Assembly: GCA_035288045.1 (NCBI GenBank)
Contig: DATEBA010000005.1
Coordinates: 1-64,000 of the forward strand
DNA length: 64,000 nucleotides
Source: DATEBA01 sp035288045
GTDB lineage: Bacteria > Actinomycetota > UBA4738 > HRBIN12
Direction of reading: 5' to 3'
Shown: positions 51,693 through 59,927 of the stretch, in pieces
How positions within the stretch are numbered: the first letter of the stretch is position 1
How the letters are laid out: the number at the start of each line of letters is the position of its first letter
Program-made: the position numbers and the translations under genes
Notes under the pieces: model-generated
Database searches by the model: none
Told to the model about the DNA's origin: nothing
The model's input: only the letters and a program-made list of their open reading frames with translations

Positions 51693-51718
51693 GGAGGGGG
51701 ACCGGGGGCCCCCCTTCC
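51693..51718 (+). terminator. GC-rich hairpin between the ABM-like gene and aldehyde dehydrogenase gene
   Basis: GGAGGGGG can pair with CCCCCTTCC around a 10-base loop; the loop itself continues a GGGGGCCCCC palindrome (51704-51713). It lies 35 bases after a stop codon. No T-run follows, so terminator function is tentative. Confidence 0.35.
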
Positions 51719-51780
51719 GGGGCCCTGCGCCTCTCGGCTACCATTGGGATCGTTGCGAGCACCCCCGGGAGGGATGGGAG

Positions 51781-53229
51781 ATGCCTGATCTCCAGCAGTA
51801 CATCGACGGACAGTGGGTCGACGCGATCGACGGCGAGCGGATGGACGTCTACGACCCCGCCACCGGCGAGGTGGAGCTCACGGTCCCGAAGTCCTCCGAG
51901 AAGGACGTGGAGGCGGCGGTGGCCTCGGCGCGGCGAACCTTCGACGAAGGCGGTTGGTCGCATAGGACCACGCCCCGAGAGCGAGGACGGATCCTGCTGC
52001 GCGCGGCCACGATCGTCGAGCGCGACCTCGAGCAACTCGCCGAGATGGAGACCAGGGACTCCGGCAAGCCGATCGGCGAGTCCCGCGAGGATATCGGCGA
52101 GGTCGCGTTCATGTTCGAGTACTACGGCGGCTGGGCCACGAAGGTCCACGGGGAGACCATCCCGCTCGGGCCCGATGCGATGAGCATCGTCGTAAAGGAG
52201 CCCGTCGGCGTCGCGGCCTGCATCCCGCCGTGGAACTACCCGATGATGATGGCGGCGCAGAAGGTGGCGCCGGCGCTCGCCGTGGGCTGTACGGCCATCC
52301 TCAAGCCGGCTTCTTACACGCCGCAGACGGCGCTCGCGATCGCTCGGATCTTCGAGGAGGCGGGCCTTCCCCCCGGCGCGCTGAGCGTGATCACCGGACC
52401 GGGCTCGAAGGTCGGCGCCGCGCTCGTGCGCGATCCCCGCGTCGACAAGGTGAGCCTCACCGGGTCGGCGGAGGTCGGGCGGTGGGTGATGCGCGAGGGC
52501 GCGGACACGATGAAGCGCGTCTGTCTCGAGCTCGGCGGCAAGTCGCCGAACATCTTCTTTGCCGATGCCGACTTCGACGCTGCGGTCGAGGGCTCGTGCA
52601 ACAGCAACTTCTGGAACCAGGGCGAGATCTGCTCGGCCGGGACGCGCGTGTTCGTCGAGCGGCCGATCTACGACGACGCCTTGCAGGCGATGGTCGATCA
52701 CACGATGGGGATAAAGGTCGGGGACGGGATGGACCCCGAGACGACGATGGGCCCGCTCGTCTCGATCGACCAGAAGAAGACCGTCGAGAGCTACATCGAG
52801 ATCGGCAAGGGCGAGGCCAAGGTGGCGCTCGAGGGCGACCTGCCCTCCGACCGGCGTCTGGCGAACGGCTACTTCGTGGCGCCGACGATCTTCTACGACG
52901 TCGAGAACGACATGCGGATCGGCCGGGAGGAGATCTTCGGGCCGGTCATGTCGGTGATCCCGTTCGAGGACGTGGACGAGGTGATCCGGCTCGCGAACGA
53001 CAACGAGTACGGTCTGGCCGCGTCGGTGTGGACTCGGGACATCAAGAAGGCACTCAACACCGCGCGCGCTCTTCGGACCGGCATCGTGTGGATCAACGAC
53101 GCGCAGCCGGCACCCTCGGAGGCCCCCTGGGGTGGCTACAAGCAGTCGGGCGTGGGCCGAGAGCTGGGCGAGTGGGGCATCGAGGACTACCTCGAGGTCA
53201 AGAACATCTACGTGAACCTGGCCGAGTAG
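51781..53229 (+). CDS. NAD(P)-dependent aldehyde dehydrogenase (betaine/aminoaldehyde-type)
   Basis: A 482-residue ALDH. The start ATG has GGGAGGGATGGGAG upstream. The active site shows Asn in PPWNYPMMM, Glu250 in LELGGKSPN and nucleophile Cys284 in NQGEICSAGTR. The C-terminus has EAPWGGYKQSGVGRELG. The sequence style is that of betaine-aldehyde or gamma-aminobutyraldehyde dehydrogenases, which could connect with amine oxidation (FAD oxidase nearby) and polyamine uptake. TACCAT at 51739-51744 may be a -10 element. The 3' end overlaps the convergent MFS gene by 32 bases. Confidence 0.93.
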   Translation: MPDLQQYIDGQWVDAIDGERMDVYDPATGEVELTVPKSSEKDVEAAVASARRTFDEGGWSHRTTPRERGRILLRAATIVERDLEQLAEMETRDSGKPIGESREDIGEVAFMFEYYGGWATKVHGETIPLGPDAMSIVVKEPVGVAACIPPWNYPMMMAAQKVAPALAVGCTAILKPASYTPQTALAIARIFEEAGLPPGALSVITGPGSKVGAALVRDPRVDKVSLTGSAEVGRWVMREGADTMKRVCLELGGKSPNIFFADADFDAAVEGSCNSNFWNQGEICSAGTRVFVERPIYDDALQAMVDHTMGIKVGDGMDPETTMGPLVSIDQKKTVESYIEIGKGEAKVALEGDLPSDRRLANGYFVAPTIFYDVENDMRIGREEIFGPVMSVIPFEDVDEVIRLANDNEYGLAASVWTRDIKKALNTARALRTGIVWINDAQPAPSEAPWGGYKQSGVGRELGEWGIEDYLEVKNIYVNLAE

Positions 53230-54415
53230 CAGCCTGCCCGCGGGGCGCTAAGAGACCGCTCAAGGCGACGCCGATCGTCATGAGGATCATGAAGCTCATC
53301 GTGGCGCGAAGGGTGAACGTGTCGCCGAGCCAGCCGAGGAGCGGCGGGGCGAACACGAAGCCCGAGTATCCGACCGTCGTGATCGCCGCGATCGCGTTCG
53401 TCGGATGCTCGTTGGCCGCCTCGACGAGCCCGAACGCGGCCGGTGCCGCCGACGCAAGCGAGAAGCCCAGCAAGAGGTACGCGGCGCTCGCGATCGGGAT
53501 GCTCTCCGTTAGGACGATCACGATGCCGGCGGCCATGGAGCCGAGTCCCGAGAGCATGATCGTCTGCCGGTAGCCGAGCCGGAAGAGCACACGCGCCGCG
53601 AAGAAGCGACCGATCGCCATCGCGCCGGCGAATGCCGCGAATCCCACCCCCGCGGCGAGCGCGCTCGCGGCGAGGGTCCTGCGGAGGTAGATGCCCGACC
53701 AGCTGTCCATGGAGCCCTCGACCAGGAAAGCGAACAGCACGACGAGCGACGGCACGACCAGGACCGGGGCCCGCCGCAGGGCTGACAGCGACATCCTCGT
53801 CTCCGGCATCTCCTCGTGCTCCAAGTCCGGAGGTGGACGGAGCCGGTTCCACGCGGCGGCGAGGAGGAGCACGACGCCGGCGGCCAGGAGGATCACCCGG
53901 TACGGCACGCCGGCGGTGAGGGCGATCCCCGCGCCGAGCCCTCCGGTCACCCCGCCCACCGAGTAACCCGCGTGCACGCGTTGGAGGATCGGCCGGCGGG
54001 TCCTCGTCTCGAGGTCCTGAGCGGCAACGTTCATGAAGACGTCGAGCAGGCCGTTCCCGGCGCCCATCACGACGAAGGGCGCCCACAGCAGCTCGCTCGG
54101 GGACGCGGCGGTGAGCAGCACCCCCGTTCCCATCACGACTATCGAAGCGGGGAGCGTCGCCGCGAGCGGCCGCCGCTGGAGCCGGGGCGCGACGAGCACC
54201 ATCGTCCCGATCGACACGACCGCCAGAGCCGCGTAGAGCCAACCCATGTAGCTCTGGGAGAAGCCGTGGTCGACGAGGAACTCGTGGACGACGACGACCC
54301 AGGCGCCCCAGTATTGGCCGAAGGCCCAGTACCCAGCGAACAGCGGAGTCTCCCCGCCGGTCCGCGCGGGCGTGCTCTGGGTTCCTCCCTTCGGTCGGGC
54401 GGGACCGTCGCTCAT
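53198..54415 (-). CDS. MFS-family transporter
   Basis: A 405-residue transporter with about twelve membrane segments and a central hydrophilic linker (PPPDLEHEEMPETRMS, about residues 196-211). The early VVIVMGTGVLLTAASP and GRFFAARVLFRLGYRQ segments fit the fucose permease-like MFS group. Substrate unknown. Its last 10 codons (ATRPGSRRCS) lie in a 32-base overlap with the end of the opposing aldehyde dehydrogenase gene. Start ATG 54415 is 71 bases from potA on the other strand. Confidence 0.88.
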   Translation of the reverse strand: MSDGPARPKGGTQSTPARTGGETPLFAGYWAFGQYWGAWVVVVHEFLVDHGFSQSYMGWLYAALAVVSIGTMVLVAPRLQRRPLAATLPASIVVMGTGVLLTAASPSELLWAPFVVMGAGNGLLDVFMNVAAQDLETRTRRPILQRVHAGYSVGGVTGGLGAGIALTAGVPYRVILLAAGVVLLLAAAWNRLRPPPDLEHEEMPETRMSLSALRRAPVLVVPSLVVLFAFLVEGSMDSWSGIYLRRTLAASALAAGVGFAAFAGAMAIGRFFAARVLFRLGYRQTIMLSGLGSMAAGIVIVLTESIPIASAAYLLLGFSLASAAPAAFGLVEAANEHPTNAIAAITTVGYSGFVFAPPLLGWLGDTFTLRATMSFMILMTIGVALSGLLAPRGQAATRPGSRRCS

Positions 54416-54471
54416 GTCGGCCTATCTTCCGGGGTGACTGAACTGCTATGCAAACATCCGCCGGGGTGATG

Positions 54472-54477
54472 TATGCT
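54472..54477 (+). promoter_or_regulatory. Possible -10 element for potA
   Basis: TATGCT ends 9 bases before the ATG at 54487, which has no Shine-Dalgarno. This spacing would give a leaderless or nearly leaderless transcript. No good -35 is seen. Confidence 0.35.
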
Positions 54478-54486
54478 CCCGCAGCG

Positions 54487-55617
54487 ATGGCGGGGGGAAC
54501 CGTTCAGCTCGTAGACCTGGTCAAGCGCTTCGGCGAAGTGACCGCCGTGGACGGCGTCAACCTGCAGATGCCTGCGGGAGAGTTCTTCTCGCTCCTTGGC
54601 CCGTCGGGCTGCGGAAAGACGACGACCCTCCGGATGATCGCCGGCTTCGAGCGTCCGACCGAGGGCGCGATCATGCTGGACGGGGTGGACATGGCGCAGA
54701 CTCCGCCCCACAAGCGCGACGTCAACACGGTGTTCCAGAACTACGCCCTCTTCCCTCATCTGAACGTGGCCGACAACGTGGCGTTCGGGCTGAAGTACAA
54801 GGACCTCTCGAAGGACGAGATCAAGGCAAAGGTGGGCGAAGCGCTGTCGCTGGTGCGGCTGGAGGGCTTCGAGAAACGCCGTCCGTCCCAGCTGTCCGGT
54901 GGCCAGCAGCAGCGCGTCGCTCTCGCCCGCGCTCTAGTGCTGAACCCGCGTGTGTTGCTCCTCGACGAGCCGCTCGGCGCTCTGGACGCGAAGCTGCGCA
55001 AGGCTCTGCAGATCGAGCTGAAGACCCTCCAGGAGGAGGTCGGCGTGACGTTCATATACGTGACGCACGACCAGGAGGAAGCCCTCACGATGTCCGACCG
55101 GATCGCGGTGATGTCCAACGGCCGCGTGGAGCAGATCGGGCCGCCGAGCGACGTCTACGAGTCACCGGCCACCGCCTACGTCGCCGACTTCCTCGGCGTG
55201 TCGAACCTCATGTCGGCTCAGGCCGACGGTCCCGAGGGCGGGCGCTCGAGGGTCCGCCTCGGCCAGTTCGCGGTCTTCGCCGGCCAGGGCGACGTGGACG
55301 CCCGCGGTGACGTAAAGATCTGCATCCGCCCCGAGAGGATCCTCCTGGAGGCGCAGGACAGCGCCGGCGAGAACCGCGTGCCCGCGATGATCGAGCGGGT
55401 CGTCTACGTGGGGTCGATCCTGCAGGTGATCGTGAACCTCGCGCACGGTGAGCGGATCCAGGTCTGGGTGCAGAACCAGGGTGATGCGCTCCCGTTCCAG
55501 CAGGGCCAGCCGGTCTCGGTGCACTTCCCATCCGATGCCTTGAGAGTTCTCGTGGATCTCGGCCCCGAGGTCGCGTACGCGACGGAGGAGGACACGGAGA
55601 CGGCTGCGGCCGGCTGA
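54487..55617 (+). CDS. potA: Spermidine/putrescine-type ABC transporter ATP-binding protein
   Basis: A 376-residue ATPase of the PotA type. Walker A is GPSGCGKT, the signature QLSGGQQQRVALARAL, Walker B LLLDEPLGALD and switch VTHDQEEALTMSD. The C-terminal TOBE-like domain (about residues 250-360) contains CIRPERI. It energises polyamine import by PotB/PotC/PotD, encoded on the opposite strand immediately downstream. In most genomes potABCD are co-directional, so this split is notable. In-frame ATGs at 54448 and 54469 are alternatives; 54487 fits the family start (VQLVDLVKRFG) best. Confidence 0.92.
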   Translation: MAGGTVQLVDLVKRFGEVTAVDGVNLQMPAGEFFSLLGPSGCGKTTTLRMIAGFERPTEGAIMLDGVDMAQTPPHKRDVNTVFQNYALFPHLNVADNVAFGLKYKDLSKDEIKAKVGEALSLVRLEGFEKRRPSQLSGGQQQRVALARALVLNPRVLLLDEPLGALDAKLRKALQIELKTLQEEVGVTFIYVTHDQEEALTMSDRIAVMSNGRVEQIGPPSDVYESPATAYVADFLGVSNLMSAQADGPEGGRSRVRLGQFAVFAGQGDVDARGDVKICIRPERILLEAQDSAGENRVPAMIERVVYVGSILQVIVNLAHGERIQVWVQNQGDALPFQQGQPVSVHFPSDALRVLVDLGPEVAYATEEDTETAAAG

Positions 55618-55619
55618 GC

Positions 55620-56570
55620 CTAGATCTCCAGCCGGGCGAAGTCCTCGACCGCAGAGTGCTCGGCGGTCTCGCGCTTGCGGATGAAACGCCGCTGCACAAG
55701 CACGGCCAGCGTGATCGCGCCGAGCGACGCCACAAGCATCAGCGTGGCGAGCGCGTTCAGCGCGGGACTGGGCGCCAGGCGCGCCGTAGAGTAGATCTTG
55801 ATCGGCACCGTCACGCAATCCTCGACGCACAGGAACGCGCTGATCACGAAGTCGTCGATCGTGATCGCGAAGACGATCATCGCCGCGGCGAATATCGCCG
55901 GCAGGAGCAGAGGGAAGAGGACCCGGAAGAGCGCCTGTGCTGGGGAGGCGCCGAGGTCCATCGCAGCTTCCTCGTATTCCTTCCCGATCGCGAAGAGACG
56001 CCCTCGGACGACGATCACCACATAGGAGATGGAGAAGGTGACAAGCCCGAGGGTCATTGCGGACCAGGGGAGCCAGGGCCTGCCGAAGGGCACCGCCTTG
56101 TAGAGGTTGTCGAAGACGAGGAACAGCGAGACGCCCATCACGATCTCGGGCGTCACCAGGGGGAACAGCATAAGGAAGTTGGCCGGCCCGGAGCCTCGCC
56201 CGCGCCACCGGGCGAGCCCGAGGGCGAGCGCCACGCCGATCGGGGTCGCGACGACCATGACCCATCCGGCGAGCTGGAGGCTATGGACGAGGGCCTGGAA
56301 GAGCGACTCGTCGTGGAAGACCGAGAGCTCAGGATCCTGCGTGTACCAACGGAGCCCGAAACCCTGGAACGTGCTCCGGGACCTTCCCGTGTTGAACCCG
56401 ATCCGGACGGCTATCAGGACGGGAACGATGGACCAGGCCATGTAGAGCCACGTCCAGGCGACGAGCGCCCGCGGCTTGCCCCATGGGTTGCGGAGCCAGT
56501 CCCCGAAGCGCCCGGCGAGGGACGACCCCCGCGACGTGGGAGCCGGGAGCGCGGGGGCCTCGGCGCTCAC
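55620..56570 (-). CDS. potC: Spermidine/putrescine-type ABC transporter permease
   Basis: A 316-residue permease with a longer hydrophilic N-terminus (about 40 residues) and six membrane segments. The EAA loop reads YEEAAMDLGASPAQALFRVLFPLLLP (about residues 190-215), and the following TIDDFVISAFLC matches PotC. The start is the GTG at 56570, whose first bases overlap the potB stop; a longer in-frame extension lies inside potB and was rejected. The C-terminus extends past the last helix with a charged tail. Confidence 0.92.
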   Translation of the reverse strand: MSAEAPALPAPTSRGSSLAGRFGDWLRNPWGKPRALVAWTWLYMAWSIVPVLIAVRIGFNTGRSRSTFQGFGLRWYTQDPELSVFHDESLFQALVHSLQLAGWVMVVATPIGVALALGLARWRGRGSGPANFLMLFPLVTPEIVMGVSLFLVFDNLYKAVPFGRPWLPWSAMTLGLVTFSISYVVIVVRGRLFAIGKEYEEAAMDLGASPAQALFRVLFPLLLPAIFAAAMIVFAITIDDFVISAFLCVEDCVTVPIKIYSTARLAPSPALNALATLMLVASLGAITLAVLVQRRFIRKRETAEHSAVEDFARLEI

Positions 56571-57499
56571 TGCCGGGCCTCCCTCGCCGCCCGCGCCACG
56601 CTGAAGAGGTAGTAGAGCATCAGTACGGCGACGAACATCGAGAGCATGAGGGTGATCGAGGCTCCCGTCGGGCCGCCGGCGCGCGTGTGGATGAAGCGGT
56701 TGATCATGTTCCCGATCATGCTGGTGTTGGGGCTCCCCGAGAGCAGGTCGGGCGTGTAGTAGTCCCCGAACATAGGCAGCATGATGATCACCGTTCCGGC
56801 GAGGATCCCCTGCTTGGATAGCGGCAGCGTGACGCGCAGGAACGTCTTCGCCGGGCTCGCGCCGAGATCCCGCGACGCCTCCAGCTGGCTCTTGTCGATG
56901 CGGTCGAGCGCCGCGTACATCGGCAGGATGAAGAACGGGATGTATCCGTATGCCAGGCCGAGGACTACCGTTACGGAATCGCCGGCCAGCCAGTTCCGCG
57001 GAGCGGGGAGGATGTTGAGGAACGTGAAGAGCTTGTTCACGTACCCGTCCTCCAGGAGGAGGTTCACCCACGCCAGCATCCGCATCAGATAGCTCATCCA
57101 GAAGGGCGCGATGAGGAGGACAAGGAGGAGCACCCTACGCTTCCCGGCGTGCCGGGCGATGTAGTAGGCGACCGGGTACCCCATGACCATGCACAGGGCC
57201 GTCGCCGTGAAGACGTACTCGATCGTCCGGATGAACACCGGTTGCAGCGGCACCATGCCGGCCGCCGGGTTGCCGGTGAAGCTCTTCAGGATGTTGCCGA
57301 GCGTCTCCGGGTCCCAGGCGGTGGGCAGCCACGCGGGCTCCGGCTGTCCGAAGATCGGGTCCAGCCCGCCCATAGCCACGGCGGCGATCGCGTAGAACGG
57401 AAGCAGAAACAGCAGGACGAGCCACAGCAATCCGGGGGCGGCGAAGACGGGCCAGTACCATCGCCGCTGGCCCACGACCCCCAACTCGCCAGAAGGCAT
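56567..57499 (-). CDS. potB: Spermidine/putrescine-type ABC transporter permease
   Basis: A 310-residue permease with six membrane segments. PotB-type features are the long loop after helix one, APFWMSYLMRMLAWVNLL, and the EAA loop LEASRDLGASPAKTFLRVTLPLS followed by FGDYYTPDLLSG. ATG 57499 has GAGGAG upstream. It overlaps potC by 4 bases and forms the pore with it. A strong hairpin separates it from potD. Confidence 0.93.
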   Translation of the reverse strand: MPSGELGVVGQRRWYWPVFAAPGLLWLVLLFLLPFYAIAAVAMGGLDPIFGQPEPAWLPTAWDPETLGNILKSFTGNPAAGMVPLQPVFIRTIEYVFTATALCMVMGYPVAYYIARHAGKRRVLLLVLLIAPFWMSYLMRMLAWVNLLLEDGYVNKLFTFLNILPAPRNWLAGDSVTVVLGLAYGYIPFFILPMYAALDRIDKSQLEASRDLGASPAKTFLRVTLPLSKQGILAGTVIIMLPMFGDYYTPDLLSGSPNTSMIGNMINRFIHTRAGGPTGASITLMLSMFVAVLMLYYLFSVARAAREARQ

Positions 57500-57518
57500 G
57501 CCACTCGCTCCTCATCGA

Positions 57519-57547
57519 GAGGCCCCGCCCGTGTAGGGCGGGGCCTC
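57519..57547 (-). terminator. Perfect 12-bp hairpin between potD and potB (attenuator or mRNA stabiliser)
   Basis: GAGGCCCCGCCC and GGGCGGGGCCTC form a perfect 12-base-pair, nearly all-GC stem with a 5-base loop. It lies 22 bases after the potD stop and 19 bases before potB, read in the minus direction. Such hairpins often trim or protect the 3' end of the binding-protein message so that it is more abundant than the permeases. Confidence 0.75.
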
Positions 57548-57569
57548 GTAGGCCCGTCGGTTCCCGAGC

Positions 57570-58901
57570 TTAGCCGCCCGCCGTCACCGTCGCGAACGCG
57601 TTCTGCCACAACAGGTCCGTCTCCGCGGGGAGGGCCAGGTGCCGCTTGCCGATGTCGAAGTCCGCTTCCGTCACGATGGTCTCCGGCATCGACTCGAGGA
57701 CGTAGCCGTCTATCCACCCCTTCGAAGCGTCGAACGGGCCCTTCCAAGGCCCGAGCAGATCGTCGGGGTTCAGCTGCGTCTGCGCCGGCTGGTAGCCCAC
57801 CCAGCTGAAGTTCTTCATCGCCACCTTGAAGTCGCAGTAGTAGTTCAAGAAGGCGTGCGCTAGAACCGGGTTCTGCGCGTTCTTGGGGATCGCGAGGCAG
57901 TCGTTGCCCACGGTTCCCAGGCCGAACGCGCTCCGCGCAGGCCAGAAGTACTGCAGGAAGTGCGGATCGGTGCCCGTCTTGATGTAGTAGGGCGTTGCGA
58001 CCATGTCGCCGGACCACGCCTCGTGAAGGCCGAAGACGCCCTCGGGCATCTTCGCGTAGGCGCCGTCGATCGTGTACCGCACGTCGAGGGCCGTGAGCTC
58101 CTGGAGCAGCGCGCCGGCAGCCTCGATCGCCGCGCCGTCTCCCGTGTTCACGTCGTCCACGCCGTTGCGGAACAGCCCGACCGTGAGCGCCTCGCGGTAG
58201 TCGTCGTAGAGGCCGATGATGCCCGCGTTGGCCGCGTCCCAGAACGGGGCCCAGGGGTCATCCATCGCCGCGAAGTCGTCGACCGACAGGTCCACCATGT
58301 CGGTCCGCCAGCCGATCCCGGTGTGATATACGGTGTAGGGCACCGTGTACTGCGAGCGACCGTCGTAGAAGGGGTCGGCGAGCTGCGGCCACACGTTGGA
58401 GAGGTTCGGGATGTAGTCGTGGTTCAGGGGCTGGATTATCTTCTTCGCGACCAGACCCGGCACCACGTCGATCGTCGGGAAGAAGACGTCGAACTGCGCC
58501 TCTCCAGTCTCGATCTTGGAGATCGCCTCCTCCATGTTGTAGAAGGTCTCGTACTCCCACCCGACGTTGTACTCTTCGGCGAAGTCCTCGAGAACGCGCT
58601 TCCAGAAGTAGTCCTGCCAGTTGAAGATCTTGAGCGTCGCTCCCTCTCTCGCCTCGACCTCGAGGTCCGATTGGATCGGAGGGTTGTCGTCGAAGACCTG
58701 GAGCTCGACCGGACTGTCGGGCGTGCCGATCCGGAGCTCGGGTTCCTCCCCATCTCCCGTGCCCGGGCCCGCGTCCTCCTTGCACGCTGCGAGGAGCGCG
58801 GCCATCGTCGGCAGCGCGGTCGCCCCGGCCGCTGTCCGACGAAGGAAATCCCGCCGGCTCATGTGCAGACGCGACCACCGCTCGGCTGGGTGTCTCAGCA
58901 T
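57570..58901 (-). CDS. potD: Spermidine/putrescine-type ABC transporter substrate-binding protein
   Basis: A 443-residue binding protein. It has a Tat-type signal with lipobox: SRRDFLRRTAAGATALPTMA (about residues 15-34) ending in ALLAAC, so it is probably a Tat-exported lipoprotein. The mature part fits PotD-like periplasmic binding proteins: LKIFNWQDYFWKRVLEDFAEEYN, VPGLVAKKIIQPLNH and VPYTVYHTGIGWR. ATG 58901 follows AAGGAGGGGG; an upstream in-frame extension has no better site. First gene of the minus-strand potDBC operon. Confidence 0.92.
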   Translation of the reverse strand: MLRHPAERWSRLHMSRRDFLRRTAAGATALPTMAALLAACKEDAGPGTGDGEEPELRIGTPDSPVELQVFDDNPPIQSDLEVEAREGATLKIFNWQDYFWKRVLEDFAEEYNVGWEYETFYNMEEAISKIETGEAQFDVFFPTIDVVPGLVAKKIIQPLNHDYIPNLSNVWPQLADPFYDGRSQYTVPYTVYHTGIGWRTDMVDLSVDDFAAMDDPWAPFWDAANAGIIGLYDDYREALTVGLFRNGVDDVNTGDGAAIEAAGALLQELTALDVRYTIDGAYAKMPEGVFGLHEAWSGDMVATPYYIKTGTDPHFLQYFWPARSAFGLGTVGNDCLAIPKNAQNPVLAHAFLNYYCDFKVAMKNFSWVGYQPAQTQLNPDDLLGPWKGPFDASKGWIDGYVLESMPETIVTEADFDIGKRHLALPAETDLLWQNAFATVTAGG

Positions 58902-59096
58902 GCCCCCTCCTTCATTTGAGCGCCGATTCAAAGGGCTAGCTATCACAGGCTAGGAGCCCGTGCAAGCCCACCGTCTTTGGATACGTGTGTCGGGGCCTCC
59001 GCGGTTGGCCCTCTGAGACCGGGGGTTGCGCCGTTGAACCACGCTTTTGACCCGCGTGTATCATGCAGCGGCCGCGAGCCACCGGAGGAATCCCCT

Positions 59097-59927
59097 ATGA
59101 GCGAGCAGGAAGGGCCCGTACTCCTGGTCGAGGACATCGGACCGGTACGCCGGCTCACGATGAATCGCCCCAAGTCCCTGAACGCCCTCAACGCCGAGCT
59201 CATGGAAGCCATGTCCCGAGCCCTGGCCGAGGCCGCCCGGGACGACTCGGTGACCGTCCTCGTCTTGCGCGGCGCCGGGCGCGCGTTCTGCGCCGGCTAC
59301 GACCTCACAGAGGACGCCGGTTCGGGGGCTATGGACTCCGCCGCCTGGGAGCGCGAGCTCCGGCACTCGACCGAGGCGATGCTCGAGTTCCTCGATCATC
59401 CGAAGCCGACGATCGCGCAGGTCCACAGCTACTGTCTCGCCGGCGGCACCGACCTCATGCTCGCGTGCGACCTCGCGGTTGCGGCGGACGACTCCTACTT
59501 CGGCTACGTCGACATCCGGTTCGGCTCCGGCGTCGTCTCGATGTTCCTGCCGTGGGTGGTCGGAGTGCGCAAGGCCAAGGAGCTGCTCTTCACGGGGGAG
59601 GACCGGATCCCGGCCGACGAGGCGCTCCGGATCGGCCTCGTGAACCGCGTCGTGGCGCGCGACGATCTCGACGCGGCGACGCTGTCCCTCGCGGAGGAGA
59701 TCGCCAAGAACGAGTCGTTCGTCGTGCAGATGTCCAAGCGCGCGGCGAACCGCGTGTGGGACGTCGCAGGGTTCCGGGCTGCGATGGACGCCAACACCGA
59801 GCTCGACACGATCATCGAGACGGCGAACCTTCCGCAGCGCGACGAGTTCCGGCGGATCACCCAGGAGGAGGGGCTCAAGGCGGCGATCGCGTGGCGAGAC
59901 GCGCGCTACCGCGGCGGGAGCCCATGA
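59097..59927 (+). CDS. Crotonase-family protein with both catalytic glutamates changed to aspartate
   Basis: A 276-residue crotonase (TMNRPKSLNALNAELMEAMS; AFCAGYDLTED). At the positions of the two acid-base glutamates of classical enoyl-CoA hydratase it has Asp119 (AGGTDLMLACDL) and Asp139 (GYVDIRFGSG). It may therefore catalyse a different crotonase reaction. GGAGGA at 59084-59089 marks the ATG at 59097. It overlaps the acyl-CoA synthetase gene by 4 bases, so the two are likely one acyl-CoA pathway. Confidence 0.88.
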   Translation: MSEQEGPVLLVEDIGPVRRLTMNRPKSLNALNAELMEAMSRALAEAARDDSVTVLVLRGAGRAFCAGYDLTEDAGSGAMDSAAWERELRHSTEAMLEFLDHPKPTIAQVHSYCLAGGTDLMLACDLAVAADDSYFGYVDIRFGSGVVSMFLPWVVGVRKAKELLFTGEDRIPADEALRIGLVNRVVARDDLDAATLSLAEEIAKNESFVVQMSKRAANRVWDVAGFRAAMDANTELDTIIETANLPQRDEFRRITQEEGLKAAIAWRDARYRGGSP

